The notes under the pieces were generated by a model. The model was not told the origin of the DNA. It worked only from the letters and a program-made list of their open reading frames with translations, and made no database searches. Shown in pieces: positions 43,112 to 54,848 of a stretch of DNA of 64,000 nucleotides. Position 1 is the first letter of the stretch. Each line of letters begins with the position of its first letter. The stretch is from NCBI GenBank assembly GCA_030248215.1, contig JASANG010001128.1, forward strand, positions 366,397-430,396, in the 5' to 3' direction. The position numbers and the translations under genes are program-made. The stretch is from Enoplolaimus lenunculus. Lineage: Eukaryota; Nematoda; Enoplea; Enoplida; Thoracostomopsidae.

Positions 43112-43262
43112 TGTCGTCGTCGTCGTTGTTGGTGTTGTTGGTGTTGTTGTTGGTGTTGTTGATGTTGTTGTTGTTGTTGTGGTTGTTGTTGTTGTTGTTG
43201 TTGTGGTTGTTGTCGTCGTCGTCGTCGTTGTTGTTTTTATTACTGTTGTAGTTATTGTTGGT
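43112..43262. repeat. (GTT)n microsatellite
   Basis: About 150 bp of GTT/GTC/GGT triplets would read as poly-valine on the plus strand and poly-threonine on the minus strand. No coding evidence is seen. Confidence 0.95.
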
Positions 43263-44376
43263 CGTAGCAAGAGTGGATGATGTTCACCTTGCAGAAGAGT
43301 GTGCAACTGCTTGGGCTGTGCATGGTACTAAATGTACCAGCACGCCAATCAAGGGGGGTTTATTAACAATAAAGTATGCTTCAATACACCTACCCCCATC
43401 TCATTTAAGGGGGGGTCAACTATGTTCTTTAATTACAATTGCATGTATGACTATATTAACACAATAATTTTTCTACAATGTAAAGCTGCATACAGACCCC
43501 CCCCCTAAACAAAGGGAAGTAGGCCAAAAACGCAACGCGTGCCGGGCACATACTTTAATACACAGAATGTACCCAGTTGCACACTCTTGTTATAAAAAGT
43601 GATCATCCACTCTTGGTCGTACTAATGGTGAATCGTCAACTAATCGCTGTGACCAGTGCCAACGTCACCACATCCAACGAATACTGATACAGAATTTCGA
43701 GTCAGAGGTCCGTATCACCACATTGTTTCATTTGCTGAGACGGTGTTGGACCCAAAATGAGCTGGTGTTTCATAGTTTGGGAAGTATTTGACCCTGGCAC
43801 CACTTTGGTTGAAGACTGGGTGATGCTGTTACTTTATACGCCGCGATATTTTGGTGACGACGCCGATCTGATCCTTGCAAGAAACGCACCTGACGTTTCC
43901 TATTAATAAGCTTACTCTATTGCAGTCCCGCAGAAAAACGTTCCGCCCCTGATCTTTTACATTGGCCGTGTTGTCTCCTGCTCACGCTGATGGACCTGCC
44001 TTTATTTTGCAGCTTCATTGGTTCATTGTCGGGTATTCCACAGTGACCAGGTACCTATTGATTCGGCGATTGGATTCACTCTTATTAGACATCGCAGGGA
44101 ACACATATCAGTTCCAGACAGTCCATTTGCCTGTAGATTCTTTATTGAAACCCTTCTGTCCGTGCAGACTGTCGCAGAATTAATTGAGTTAAAGACTCAG
44201 TTTATCCACAGTTCAAGTGTTTTGACTTCTGTTACGAAGGTTGACGTAAAACTACAGACCTTGCGGTTGAGTATTTCAATTTACGAAGCGATTAGACTGG
44301 ATCCGACGTGATGATGACAGCGCTTCCGCCATTCAACAAGCCTTCCAACGCTAAGAAATTCAGTGTAGCCTAATCT
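43263..44376. other. Gene-free; remnant right end of a GGCCAATGTA-family MITE
   Basis: The segment 43905-43967 (TAAGCTTACTCTATTGCAGTCCC ... GTTCCGCCCCTGATC ... CATTGGCC) matches the right end of the TTAGGC MITE family. Its left part is missing. Two poly-C/G-rich motifs occur near 43352 and 43498. Confidence 0.5.
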
Positions 44377-44586
44377 GACCAATGTATAGAACAGGGCCGG
44401 AACAGTAGTATAAGCATATTCCTAAGCTTATGCCTACGCCTAAGCCTAAAGCGTAAGGATGAGACTATTCCTAAGCTTAAGCCTAAGCCTAAGCCTAAGG
44501 CTAAGCCTAAAAGTTAGTATAAAGCTTAGACTTACTCTATTACAGCCCCGCAGGAAAACGCTCCGGCCCTGTTCTATACATGGGTC
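44377..44586. mobile_element. 210-bp TTAGGC-type MITE
   Basis: Ends are GACCAATGTATAGAACAGGG and CCCTGTTCTATACATGGGTC. Adjacent octamers CCTAATCT and CCTAAGCT match at seven of eight bases, an ageing TSD. The core has two CCTAAG-repeat runs. This is the best-preserved copy on this side of the window. Confidence 0.88.
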
Positions 44587-44756
44587 CCTAAGCTACTAGT
44601 CATAGGTGGTATCAATTAGATGTTTCAATCTATTGGAGTACTAGAAATTCGGCCTGTTTTAAAATCTTTAGTGTTCGATTTGGGCAGCCATCCAGCTTTC
44701 TAACGGCCGTCGGCCGTTGCCGATAAACAGTGCTTCAAGCTACAGCGAAATGTCCA

Positions 44757-45012
44757 CACTGAAAATTCCAATGAGTTTATTAATCAACTCGGACGAATAG
44801 TCAGATATTTATGAGTTAATAAAAGTTAACTTTAACTCACTATGAGTTGAGCTGATTCTCACTCTCTGAGTTGCGTTGATTCCGGGGGAGTTTGTTAATT
44901 AAATCAAAATGAGTTGAATCAACTCAGAATTATGAGTTCGGATAGTCCTAACTCAGACTGAGAGTGATTCAACTCATTCTGAGTTAAAATCAACTCACTG
45001 GAATTTACACTG
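44757..45012. mobile_element. MITE rich in AACTCA / TGAGTT
   Basis: The inverted ends CACTGAAAATTCCAATGAGTT and AACTCACTGGAATTTACACTG enclose about 215 bp packed with GAGTTGA and TCAACTC motifs in both orientations, so the element is nearly palindromic along its length. It is a different family from the TTAGGC and CCGG MITEs. Confidence 0.7.
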
Positions 45013-47612
45013 CACCATGTTTACTTCACTCAAGTATAGCTACTCATCAAGCTTCAACTCTGTGATGCGTTGTGTTTATCGGTACATCGATGCCAAAAGC
45101 TACTACGATGGACAAAACGGTAATTCTAAATTGTGTTAAAAGTATTTTGTCTCTCCAGAAATTTCGCTTGCAAGGCTAGATGTTCCTCCTATATCCCTCT
45201 CTTTTCTTGACAATGGTCATTCTGTATATATAGTTGCTGTAGTGACCCGAATTAAAGCGGAAGGGTATCCATTTTGAGTCCCATAAGAGTCTGTATCCCT
45301 AATAAGAGTCCTAAGCGGGTAGAGCCTCTAATTCCTATTAGAGTCCCATAAATATCAATTATCCGTAACTGTAGTGCGTTAATGACTCCAGGACCAAATA
45401 AAATTGAGCTCGAAACTTTAAGGAGTACTTAAGTTTTGAAAATAAATTCCTAAGCAAAACTTTCCATTATTGCTCAAGTAAATAAACATTTAATCCAACG
45501 GATAGTTGCAATTGCGTATATATATCTGTAACGAAGGGCGGCGGAGGGCAGTTTAAAAATAAATAACATTCGTAACCGAATAACACGGGGTACCCTCTGC
45601 TGATCTGTGTATATACTTGGCTAAATTTTTTATTCAAGATATTTCTTAACTAATTGCACTTAATGAGAGTTATGCAAAATATTTTATAAAAAACTGCGTT
45701 GTACTCGCACGTGTACTTACGTTATATTGCGTTAACGCCGTAATAATACGCAATATTCACATAGCAAAAGCATAACAGGATTTCATCTCACGAGGGCATA
45801 ACCCCAAGAAAAATGTTTTTTTTCACCCCTACGATGCAGAGGATTATTCTAAATCTTGCTCTATCAACTGTTTGTTCTTGCCTCTTTATCAATTTCGTAG
45901 GTAGCATACCGTCTCTACCAGTCTTGTTACATTACAGTCCCTGACTTGTTCGCAAAATTAAGGATGTATTTAATATTTTTAGGCGACCAAAAAATATATT
46001 TTCTTAACTTTAAAACAACGCTTAAAAGTAAATGAATAAAAAATTTTCAACGTTCTCGAATCGCTAATTAATCACTTTTTTGTTAAAACTGAAGCTAAAA
46101 ACTTGCTATAAAGTTTTAAGTATTTTGTTCATTTTTGATAAAGTTTATTGATAAAATTCAAGTAAATACGTGTAAATATACCGGTTGTAGCAGTGCATGC
46201 TAGAGTTGCGTTATACTCGCGGCGAGCCGCTGGGCGGCGCTAGGCACCGCATGATAAATTATGTTTGTCAAAAATTGTCGCACGCCATATTAAAATAGAC
46301 TTTTCCTATGTTTTAGCAACATATATCGGCCCGTGGCGGTGTCCGGCATTGTAAAGGATAGCGCAACCTTTACGCTGAGGGCTGTCCCATTGTTCCGGGA
46401 CAACAACAATTATAGGGGTACAGCGCACGTAAACCAACGCTCAAATCACTCCTATATATTTTTCATTCCATGTAAAGTTGTTAGGGGCGGAACTTTTTTC
46501 TGTGGGGTTTGAGAAGAGTGAGCTTAAACTTTAGACAATTTTTTTGCTTAGCTTAGGCTTAAGCTTAGGCTTAAACTTAGGAATATGCTCATTCATACGC
46601 TTAGGCTTAGGCTTAGGCTTTAGCATTAGGCTTAGGCTTAAGCACCGTAGGTCACAAGTATATGACTCGGTTACAATACAAATTAAAAAATTTTGTGCTT
46701 TCGTTTCAATTTAGCGATATTACGCAAACAAATTTATCAATTTTTTGCGAGACACAACTATAAACTCTTTCCTTACGTCATTGTTTGCATACGTTAATTC
46801 ATTTCAGTATATATGAATGAAGTATGAAGCAAATTGAAAATTTGCCTATCCATAGAAAAGTTCCGAAAAATAAGTTTACAAATGCCAGCTTTTCCATAAA
46901 TTTTCAAGCCAAAAAATAACCAATGCCGAAAATAATGAACAATTCCACTGACAAAATACCACATTTAATACCGGAACCGGATAGTGAAAAATAGTCGGTT
47001 TTCCCTACGACGACCGCAAATCTGATTGAACCCTGAATAGGATACGCAAAAGAGCGCCTGATATCCATATGCGATAAAACATCAGATGTTCATAAATATT
47101 TCAGTTTTCAGGCGAAATTATATCAAAATAAATAATAATGAAACAATTAAAGCTTACACAGCTACGCTTCATTGGACTTGCGATTTTCATATTGGAGGGT
47201 AAACTATAATAATTATATAATTATTGACTTAAAATCGTTTCATATTAGGAATGTTACGGATGTGGATGTTTCAAAATTTTCTGATGTTTATGCGGATTTT
47301 TTGGCTTTCCAAAAGCGGACGCTTATGTTTTTCATCGTTTTCCAAGCTTCCAAATTTGGTCGTCATGAATACATCCGTTTTAATACACTGGCAAAAATGA
47401 ATTTGAACATTTTTCACAAGAATATTTTACTACTTTGGCTAAGCCGCTGCCCAGCAAGCTTACAACACTGCTTAACGTTTCTTTGTGCAAATTTTTAAAA
47501 TTCCACAGAAAAAAATTTCAAAGGTACTGGGACATTCATGCCTTGTAAAACGCACAAATTTTATCCAACCAAATCAATCCTTTTTTCGTACTTTGCGTTG
47601 TATAAATGTTTC
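45013..47612. other. Gene-free; degraded MITE pieces
   Basis: The segment 46485-46650 is an inverted partial TTAGGC-type MITE (GGGGCGGAAC ... TTAGGCTTAGG). About 45230-45610 shares short blocks with 15440-15690 (GAGTCC, AAATAAATAAC, GTAACCGAATAAC). No exon is recognised. Confidence 0.5.
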
Positions 47613-47760
47613 GGCCAGTGTAAAGAACAGGGGTGGAACAGTATTATAAGCATATTCCTAAGCCTAAGCCTAAGCGTAAGCCAAGGAAAAAATTGCCTAA
47701 AGCTGTTAAGCTTACTCTTTTCTAGTCCCACAGAAAAACGTTCCGCCCCTGATCTTTACT
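47613..47760. mobile_element. TTAGGC-type MITE, diverged right end
   Basis: The left end GGCCAGTGTAAAGAACAGGG is preserved. The right part GTTCCGCCCCTGATCTTTACT fits the family, but the last bases are altered. The CCTAAGCCTAAGC core is short. No clean TSD is seen. Confidence 0.7.
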
Positions 47761-47855
47761 CAAAGCCGAATTTCTCTTGTTGCCAACTTAAGAAAGTTTC
47801 AAAAAATCCCTACGCCCTTGCAAGTTTAGTTTTAAACTTTTTCCTCATTTTTCAG

Positions 47856-48433
47856 TATTCCTCTTTGATTTGGTACAATGTGACGATTTCGGTTTACACA
47901 GTCGTATCCGCATCGGTGGTCACTCACGCGGCACGACCACTGGCGAGGGACACAAACAAACCGGGACGACTCACAAACAGGCTGGAACCGCCACCGAGAT
48001 TCAAACTCAACCCGGCCTCGGGTCACCTTTCGTCGGGATCATCCAACCAGTGCAACAAGGCGTCGCACCTGCAGTGGCACCAGGACAAAACCTTACAACA
48101 CCTCAGGGCACAGGAGCCGGAACTGGTTTCTATCCGGAACTTGTCATGAATAACCGGGGCAGCGACCCAACCAGATACGTATACAATCCTTATTGGTTTG
48201 TGCCAGAGCTTAGTTCAGCAAGCGTTCAGCGTCGCGCGTTCCTTGGAAATCCTACAACGAATCCGTTCAACAATTTGGTTTACAATCCAGCGTTTGGAGC
48301 ATTATTTCCCGGTTTAATCGGAACCGGAGTTTCAAATATTAATCCGAAACTTCGCTCTAAACACAAGCATAAGCATGAGGCTCTGCCGTTGATCCGGTTA
48401 CCGGACGCTCCTGAAGAGAAGCCGATTCCTTAA
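47856..48433 (+). CDS. 3'-terminal exon of an unknown Gly/Pro/Asn-rich protein
   Basis: A good acceptor (TTTTTCCTCATTTTTCAG) precedes an open exon of about 192 codons ending in TAA at 48431-48433. The first third is Gly/Thr/His-rich (GHSRGTTTGEGHKQTG). The middle is a Pro/Gly/Gln segment (PFVGIIQPVQQGVAPAVAPG). The last third has aromatic/Asn repeats (RYVYNPYWFVPEL, TNPFNNLVYNPAFGALFPGLIG) and a basic-acidic tail (RSKHKHKHE, LPDAPEEKPIP). The NP-x-x repeats suggest an extended or matrix-like protein, but no family is recognised. Upstream exons were not found; they must lie left of 47613. Confidence 0.55.
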
Positions 48434-49648
48434 AAGTTTACTATTTCAAAATGTTGTGATTTTCTATAATTATGACCAATGACCTATAGGAGACTGCGCC
48501 TAGTAAAGTATAAGATTAAATGAAAACCTACGGATGAACTTAAACATAAGCCTAATCCTAATCTAAACATAAGCTTCACAGTGGGAAAGCCGTCAGTCCC
48601 CCTTTAGTATAAGCTTCACAGTGCGTAAGTCGTCCGACCCCTGGTTTCCAAAAGTAGGATGTAACCATATATCCGTTTTCGGTAAAAGTCGGTGTCCGTT
48701 TCCGTTATAGAAATACCCTCAATTTCGAAATTTTTATAAAAATTTCGGCCCATGTTAACCTCGCTGCTGCCCTAAAATCCTACCATCCCATCACAAGAAT
48801 TTGAAGTAAATATGGCTGAAGATGGGAGTTTGGTATTCTGTTGAATGTGCGATTTTGGGATTTCGGGAAATGGTCGAAGGTGGAATTTTGGGATATGGTC
48901 GAAGGTGTGATTTTGAGGCTTCGGGAAATGGTCGAACGTGTGATTGGGATTTTTTGATCCCGGCATGTGGTCGGTGAGATCTTTGGATATTGTCGAAAGT
49001 GGAATTTTAGGATTTCGGGATGCGACCAAAGGTCGGTTCTTATGATTTCGGGATATAATCGTAGGTGGAATTCTCCTAAGCTCAATCCTAAACTTAAGCA
49101 TAAACGTAAGCCTAAGCATAAAGCATAAGATTTAGCCAATGGGTGAATTAGAAAGCCATGTTTAAACCAAAGCCTACTCCAAAAGCCTCAAGCCAATGCA
49201 ATTTAGGATCTAATCCATGTTTAAACCAAAAACTATTCATAAAGCCTCTGCCTAACCCTAAGCCTATGCCATTTACGGTCTAACCTATGTTTACCTAATC
49301 CAAAGCCTGTTCCTAAAGCCAAAGCCAAAACCTAAGCACAAGCCTAAGCCTAATCTTAAGCTTTTTAAGCCTGTAAGCCTAACTCGTAGGCTAAGTCAAA
49401 GCCTAAAACGGTTAGGCTAAGGCACCTCTAAAGTCTATAAGCTTACGCCAGATCCTAGATCCTACGGCTATAAACTCCTAAACCTAAGCCTAAGACGGAG
49501 CCTTACCTAATCCTAAACCTAAGACGGAACCTTGCCTAATCCTACACCTAATCTTTAGCCAATGGTTTGCCTAATCTTAAACCAAAGCCTAAGGCATTGC
49601 TTGCAATGAATTCTATTGAAATCACAAAATCCCGAAATCTCTCAAATC
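48434..49648. repeat. Degenerate CCTAAGC / TTAGGC-derived array and relatives
   Basis: The stretch from about 49075 to 49595 is a long run of diverged CCTAAGCCTA units with larger repeats (AGCCTACTCCAAAGCCT; GACGGAGCCTTACCTAATCC) but without MITE termini. Short pieces lie at about 48540-48600. The segment 48655-48740 (ATCCGTTTTCGG, GTCCGTTTCCG) relates to the MITE at 49649. The segment 48830-49070 repeats GATTTCGGGA/GGTCGAAGGTGGAATTTT units of roughly 35-40 bp. Confidence 0.6.
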
Positions 49649-49968
49649 CAGGGTGCTGACGGATAGTCAAAATAACGGAAACGGATAGTGATCAAAATAA
49701 CAGAAACGGCAAACGGATATTGAAGTAAAAAATTTCAAAAACGTTTTGTATTTGAAATTTAGGCTTAAATTTTTACGACTTTTAGATGGATTTCGTAATT
49801 TTTATTTCATTTCAAACAATTGCAGCATATCTGTAACCAAAAATTGCGAGATATTATATACGTGATTTATAACTAATTTTGAACGTAAAAAATAACAGAA
49901 TTTCCTTTATTTATATAAAGGAAACGGACACCGATTTTCACCAGAAACGGATATTCGAGTACACCCTG
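49649..49968. mobile_element. CAGGGTG...CACCCTG MITE with ACGGAAACGG motifs
   Basis: Ends are CAGGGTGCTGACGGATA and ...TATTCGAGTACACCCTG. Subterminal ACGGAAACGGATA and AACGGACACCGA repeats face each other. The flanking octamers CTCAAATC and CCAAAATC match at six of eight. Fragments recur at about 48655 and 55225-55290. Confidence 0.65.
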
Positions 49969-51620
49969 CCAAAATCCCATCACAAACAAAAGCTATCAAC
50001 GTTTTAGTTGGAACGGTGGGTGGGCTTTTGGGTCGGCAGCAAAGCATACATGGGTCAAAATTTCCGTGTATTTACCAAATAGCAGGTAGCACGTTAACAT
50101 TAAGTCCCCATATTGCTTTCCTATTTTCCAAAATCTTTAGAGTATAGATGTGCGTTTGACTTCGTTTGACACAATTTTGAGCAATAAATTATCGCTAAAA
50201 ATTTCTGGCAACACGTTTTAGATATTGCGGAAGGCCCACACGGCCGTTTCTACAGGCATCAATTTGGAGTTTTACTTTGTTTTTAATCTTTTGGTTCATC
50301 CTACTTTACGGATCAACCCGTTTTCTGGGGGGACTGCAATGCTTAGAATTACTTAGCGGGATCGGTTGGGAAATACGAGAAACGCTTTCCAACCCATCGG
50401 TTTACGGCGTATGCATTATACGTATGTTAGCGTCGCAAACCTACGGTATATATAGAAATTGTAGAGAAAAGTTTGCATGGTAGCGCATACTTCAGTGATT
50501 ATAGCAGCGGACGGTAATCCGTACCTCGTATGTTCGCATTCACCGCATCTGCAACAAAATTTGCGCGAAGGGCTCTGTATGATATTGCTTAGCTTAGAAT
50601 TATTTATCAAGATGCGCTTACCACTGGCTTAAAAAGTATAGCGGATTAACAAAAAACATTAGTTATATATGTATAAACAAACTTAATTGTATATATTTAA
50701 AATTATGGTGTGAAATAAAATAAATTTGAAAGAGAAATTAAATTTTACTTAATTCCGCAAAATATGATATTGACAGATAGAAAACAAAAAGTTTCAACGA
50801 AGTTTTATACAAATATTACGGAAGATGTCTAAGGGTACTATTCACTACACTCGATGGTCACTCGATGGAAGAGTTGCATCCGGGCCCGGAATTTTAGATA
50901 TTTGACCGAATAATTCCGGCCTGGGTACTTATTTTTAAATGGCCCAACTCTACTCGACAGACCGAGCACCGCCAAACGCTGTCACGCTGTGTTCAGGAAA
51001 TAATGCCTGTATGACGTTAATCGACGCACGCAGTCGCTGTCACCAATCGCATTTTAAAATTACTATTAATTGTAACGTCGTACAGCACCAAAAGGTTGGC
51101 AGGGACTAATCGAAGTATATAGCAACCCTTACGGAGTCTTCACCCTTACAGAGTCTTCAGGTGACGTACATGCACAATCTGTCTTGAACGTAAATACTGA
51201 AATCACTACAAACCGACACGACTTTTGTACGCTTAGCTCAACGTTTACGTTAGACAAAGCTTACTCATGCGAAAGCATAAGCTTAACACTTTGCCGAAAC
51301 TTACGCTTAAGTGTTCCCCGATACATACGACTTAGCCTAAAACGTAAAAGGAAAGTACACATGAGCCATCAATTATTCTTCCAGTCCATGGACGCGGCCA
51401 GAGTTTTGAAAAGACAAGTGGGTTACGTTTTACAAAAAATTCAAAAGAGCCTGGGTTCTTGTGTTGCAAACTGAAACCGTGTCTAAAATCCCTGCACAAA
51501 ATTCCAAAGGAAGGTTCGAGCCCTGACACCTTGGCTACGCCCTTGGTCTCTAGGCCGTAAGAATATCCGGATACTTTCAGTACACGCTGGCATTCCAGAT
51601 ACTTTCAGTACACACCGGCC
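49969..51620. other. No gene recognised
   Basis: A GAGTTGCATCCGGGCCCGG repeat fragment lies at about 50873-50950. Two small plus frames (50277-50483 and 51184-51474) show no family features. The segment 51590-51620 holds a short duplicated ATACTTTCAGTACAC motif. Confidence 0.4.
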
Positions 51621-54600
51621 TTAGGCATCTCGTGATTCTCGATCATTAATAATCCATTCTAACGCAGCTTCAACATTACCACCTGTCGCAGTTAGCGCCC
51701 GACGGTTTTCGTTCTCGTCAATGAACCCCATATCGGCCAATTGAGCCAAAGCTTCCGGTGATATTTCAATATGGGCCGGAGGTGACGGATTTCGGGCCGG
51801 TCCCTCGCCTGATCCCATACCTAACGCTTGACTGAGTGCTTCCTGAAAATATTTAAATTTTGAAACAAGAAATTCAAAAAGAAACTGTATATTATTCAAC
51901 AATCTCTACAGTGAATAGGCTAAAATATTAAAATTTGTTACAAAACATTCGATATGAAAAAATACGGTTTAGTGTTGCAATTTTGGATTGAATTGAAGTT
52001 GCCCCTTAAGACAATATTAATTAAGGTCTCGGTTTACAGTATCAATTAAAATATCCAATGAATTATTATATAAGGAAAACTGTAATTGATCCGAATTCTG
52101 ACCGCTCGATCAATTTTTGGTAATAAAGCAAGAGAGATATTAGCGCTTTAGCCAAACAAATACGTCATCATTCTTCAGATTCCACTAATTCAAATTTCTC
52201 GCACATAATAGCATGAATAATATGTATACACCGAGGGAAATCCTACTAACTATCCCTAATTGAAATTGCCAGAAACATTACTTGGTATTAGAAACTAAAT
52301 ATTATAATTACACCTTTGTTAGTCTATAGCCTGTAAGTCTAGGTTTCAACCTAGCATTATACCAGGAATCTATTTAGTTTGAATATTGCGTTGTACCTTT
52401 GACTAAATACGTATAAAATTTATGCCCATATTCTCAATACGTGTTCAATACTTGCCACCAGTCGGTAATAAATCGAGAAACGTTTAAACTAATGATGGAC
52501 TCCTAAACTATGCACATCATTTGCTTTAAATTTTACGCTGCCAGTAGTGTAAGAATTTCAATTTTTAAGCCCTTGGAATTCGCTTGTGTGAAGACCTATT
52601 ACAAACTGGCGATAGGTCATACACGCATTCCTCAATACCAACACTTACCTGGAACAACGACGCCGTAATAGTTGGCGGTTCTGTGCGGCCTCCACGGCTA
52701 GGCTCCGTATTTGACCTACTGGGTGCTGAATTATCGACCCCTGAGGGAGCATTCGCAGACCCGCCAGCGGATGCAGGCTCACCAGTCGCTGACGCAATTG
52801 CATGTGCCAAATGTTCCACAGTGAACTGGGGCATTACAGGAGCGCTTGAAGGACCTGCCAAATTTCCTCCGTAAGGGCGAATTGTCGAGGGTTCGGCGGC
52901 ACCCTGCCGGCTACTACGATAGCCCCCAGTTTGGCTAGCGCCTTCAGTATCGTCCTCATCATCGTCTGTATCCTCGCTACGATCCATAAACATATCGTGA
53001 GGCCCTGGATTTCCAAATAGACCCATCAGCGAGCCAGCAGTACCTCCTGTTGATGCTTGCTGCTTGACAACCTTAAAAACACAAAATTTCATTTAATTTT
53101 AAAAATGTGCTACAATTACATTTTAAATTCCGGCACTAAGACTTACGTTAACAAAAATATCGCAACCACAATTTACAACTGGTCGTATGCATAAAAATAA
53201 TTTTGCAATTAATCGTTCATAAAACCAAGAGTGAGTGATCACGGTTAGCAACGCTATGCAACTGGGTACATTCCGTGCGCAAAACAATGTATCCAGCTCA
53301 CGTTGCGTTTTTGCCCAACCCCCACTCAACATGGTGGGTATACATACAGCACAATAAGACTGTCAATGTAAACTGTTGCACTACTGTCAACGCTTTCGAG
53401 TTTATGTGACTACATTCTGCAACACATATATTTACTGTCGACTTTTGGTATTAAAACCACTACGTAATACACTGTAATGTTACTGATATTTAATTTATAA
53501 TTTTGTTATAAATTTTCTCATGTTTTATGTTGTTAATTTCAATATTCCACTTATTCCACTACTGTACCAAAAAATTCTAAGATAAATGTTTTCACTGATT
53601 ATGCGCCGTTCACAATGATTTTTGAGTGCCTGACTTCGATTAGTACTACAAGTATTGGGGTTACCTCAAGTGCAAATTTGAAAATGTACACTCGTTAGTC
53701 CCAACCATATTAACTCTAGTTTCTCCGTTACGCTGATCCTAACGCATGTCACAAAAAATGTTTTGAGACTTCTTATGGCAGTGCTAACAAATCACAGACA
53801 CTCAAAACGTCAATAGGAACACAACACAAAAGCGGCGCGTTTGTGTTGTGTCCTATTGTCGTTTTGAGTGTGTGTAACGCGGTGTGTGTCAAAAATTTTC
53901 TGGAACTCTCAAAAACTTCCCAATTGTCAGTCTCAAGTTCACAGTATCAATTTCGGTCTCAGTCTTTACTTTTCCATTGATAATCCGAAAACTCATCATA
54001 ATGCGCATCCAAATAGTGGCATCTTCCCCATTAGAACGACACTGGGGGCTGTATATTAATTTTGCTCAACTCACCTCTTCGTGCAAAATCCCAATCAGTG
54101 CTTGAGTGCCTTCAATCAACGCCGGATGTTCGGCAAGTGTCCGGCTAGCGTTCCGCTCGCTTAGATAATGTGCCAGCAAATAATGATCTTTGAGTACAGC
54201 TTGAGCTACCGGATCTTCCGCTAGTCCGGGTACAGTTCCGGCTGTAATCAAATTGCGTACTGTATCACGACCGGATGCAATACGTCGCAGTAAACTGCGT
54301 TGGGTGTGATCGGAAAACGTTGCTGCAAATGCTTCGACAACAGACTCAATTTGATCTTTTGACACCGGAACTTTCGGTTTGTCGTCTGAAAATAAATCAG
54401 ATTCGGATAATCGAAAAATTTCGAATTCCGAACCACCGAAATTCAAAATATAATTAACTTAATTTTAATTGACACCAGAATTTTGCAGTGTGTCACCTGA
54501 AAATAGAACCGGGTTTTTATTCAATAGATTAGTAGCTTGTTACAAACCCAATTACTTTAACGCCTTACCTTTCGGCTTAACCGCACGCCGGAACACAATT

Positions 54601-54848
54601 ACAGTCGAATCATCCTTGATCATAGGATTCGCAAAGGTGAGTGCTTGTTCGCTTCCATCGTTACTTTTCGAATCCAACAAAGGCTTTCCTGCAAATGTCG
54701 GTACCAGTTCTTCTTCGTTGAAACCGGTTTGCCGTGCCGCTTCTGCCTTGAGTCGTGACACCGTCAGCGTCGCCGTGGACGCTATTTCTGGCGACAGTTT
54801 GAGCGTAGCGCTTCGATCAGAACCACAAAACAATTTCACGGTAACCAT
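51621..54848 (-). CDS. UBL7: UBL7 homologue (ubiquitin-like + UBA protein), 4 exons
   Basis: Minus-strand exons: 54569-54848, 54075-54385, 52649-53071 and 51621-51842; all GT-AG, phases consistent, 411 residues (human about 380). Exon 1 is the N-terminal ubiquitin-like domain (VTVKLFCGSD ... ELVPTFAGKPLLD ... MIKDDSTVIVF). Exon 2 has the middle helical region (TVPGLAEDPVAQAVLKDHYLLAHYL, RTLAEHPALIEGTQALIGILHEE), aligned to UBL7's ATPGLSSDPIALGVLQDKDLF and PAHPALVNAI. Exon 3 is acidic/Ser-rich (EDTDDDEDD) with a second helix pair (FTVEHLAHAIASATG). Exon 4 carries LFQEALSQALG and a C-terminal UBA domain (ALAQLADMGFIDENENRRALTATGGNVEAALEWI). UBL7 binds ubiquitin and related adaptors; ubiquilin lacks this arrangement. 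The start is the only in-frame ATG before the UBL. Confidence 0.93.
53796..53874. repeat. Long near-perfect hairpin in UBL7 intron 2
   Basis: The left arm (ACACTCAAAACGTCAATAGG then AACACAACACAAA) and right arm (TTTGTGTTGTGT then CCTATTGTCGTTTTGAGTGT) pair over about 35 bp with two or three mismatches. The loop is GC-rich (AGCGGCGCG). Either transcript strand could fold into a pre-miRNA-sized stem; it could also be a very small MITE. Confidence 0.8.

Noticed and set aside
43065-43280. Poly-valine / poly-threonine proteins
   Set aside because: Translation of a (GTT)n microsatellite.
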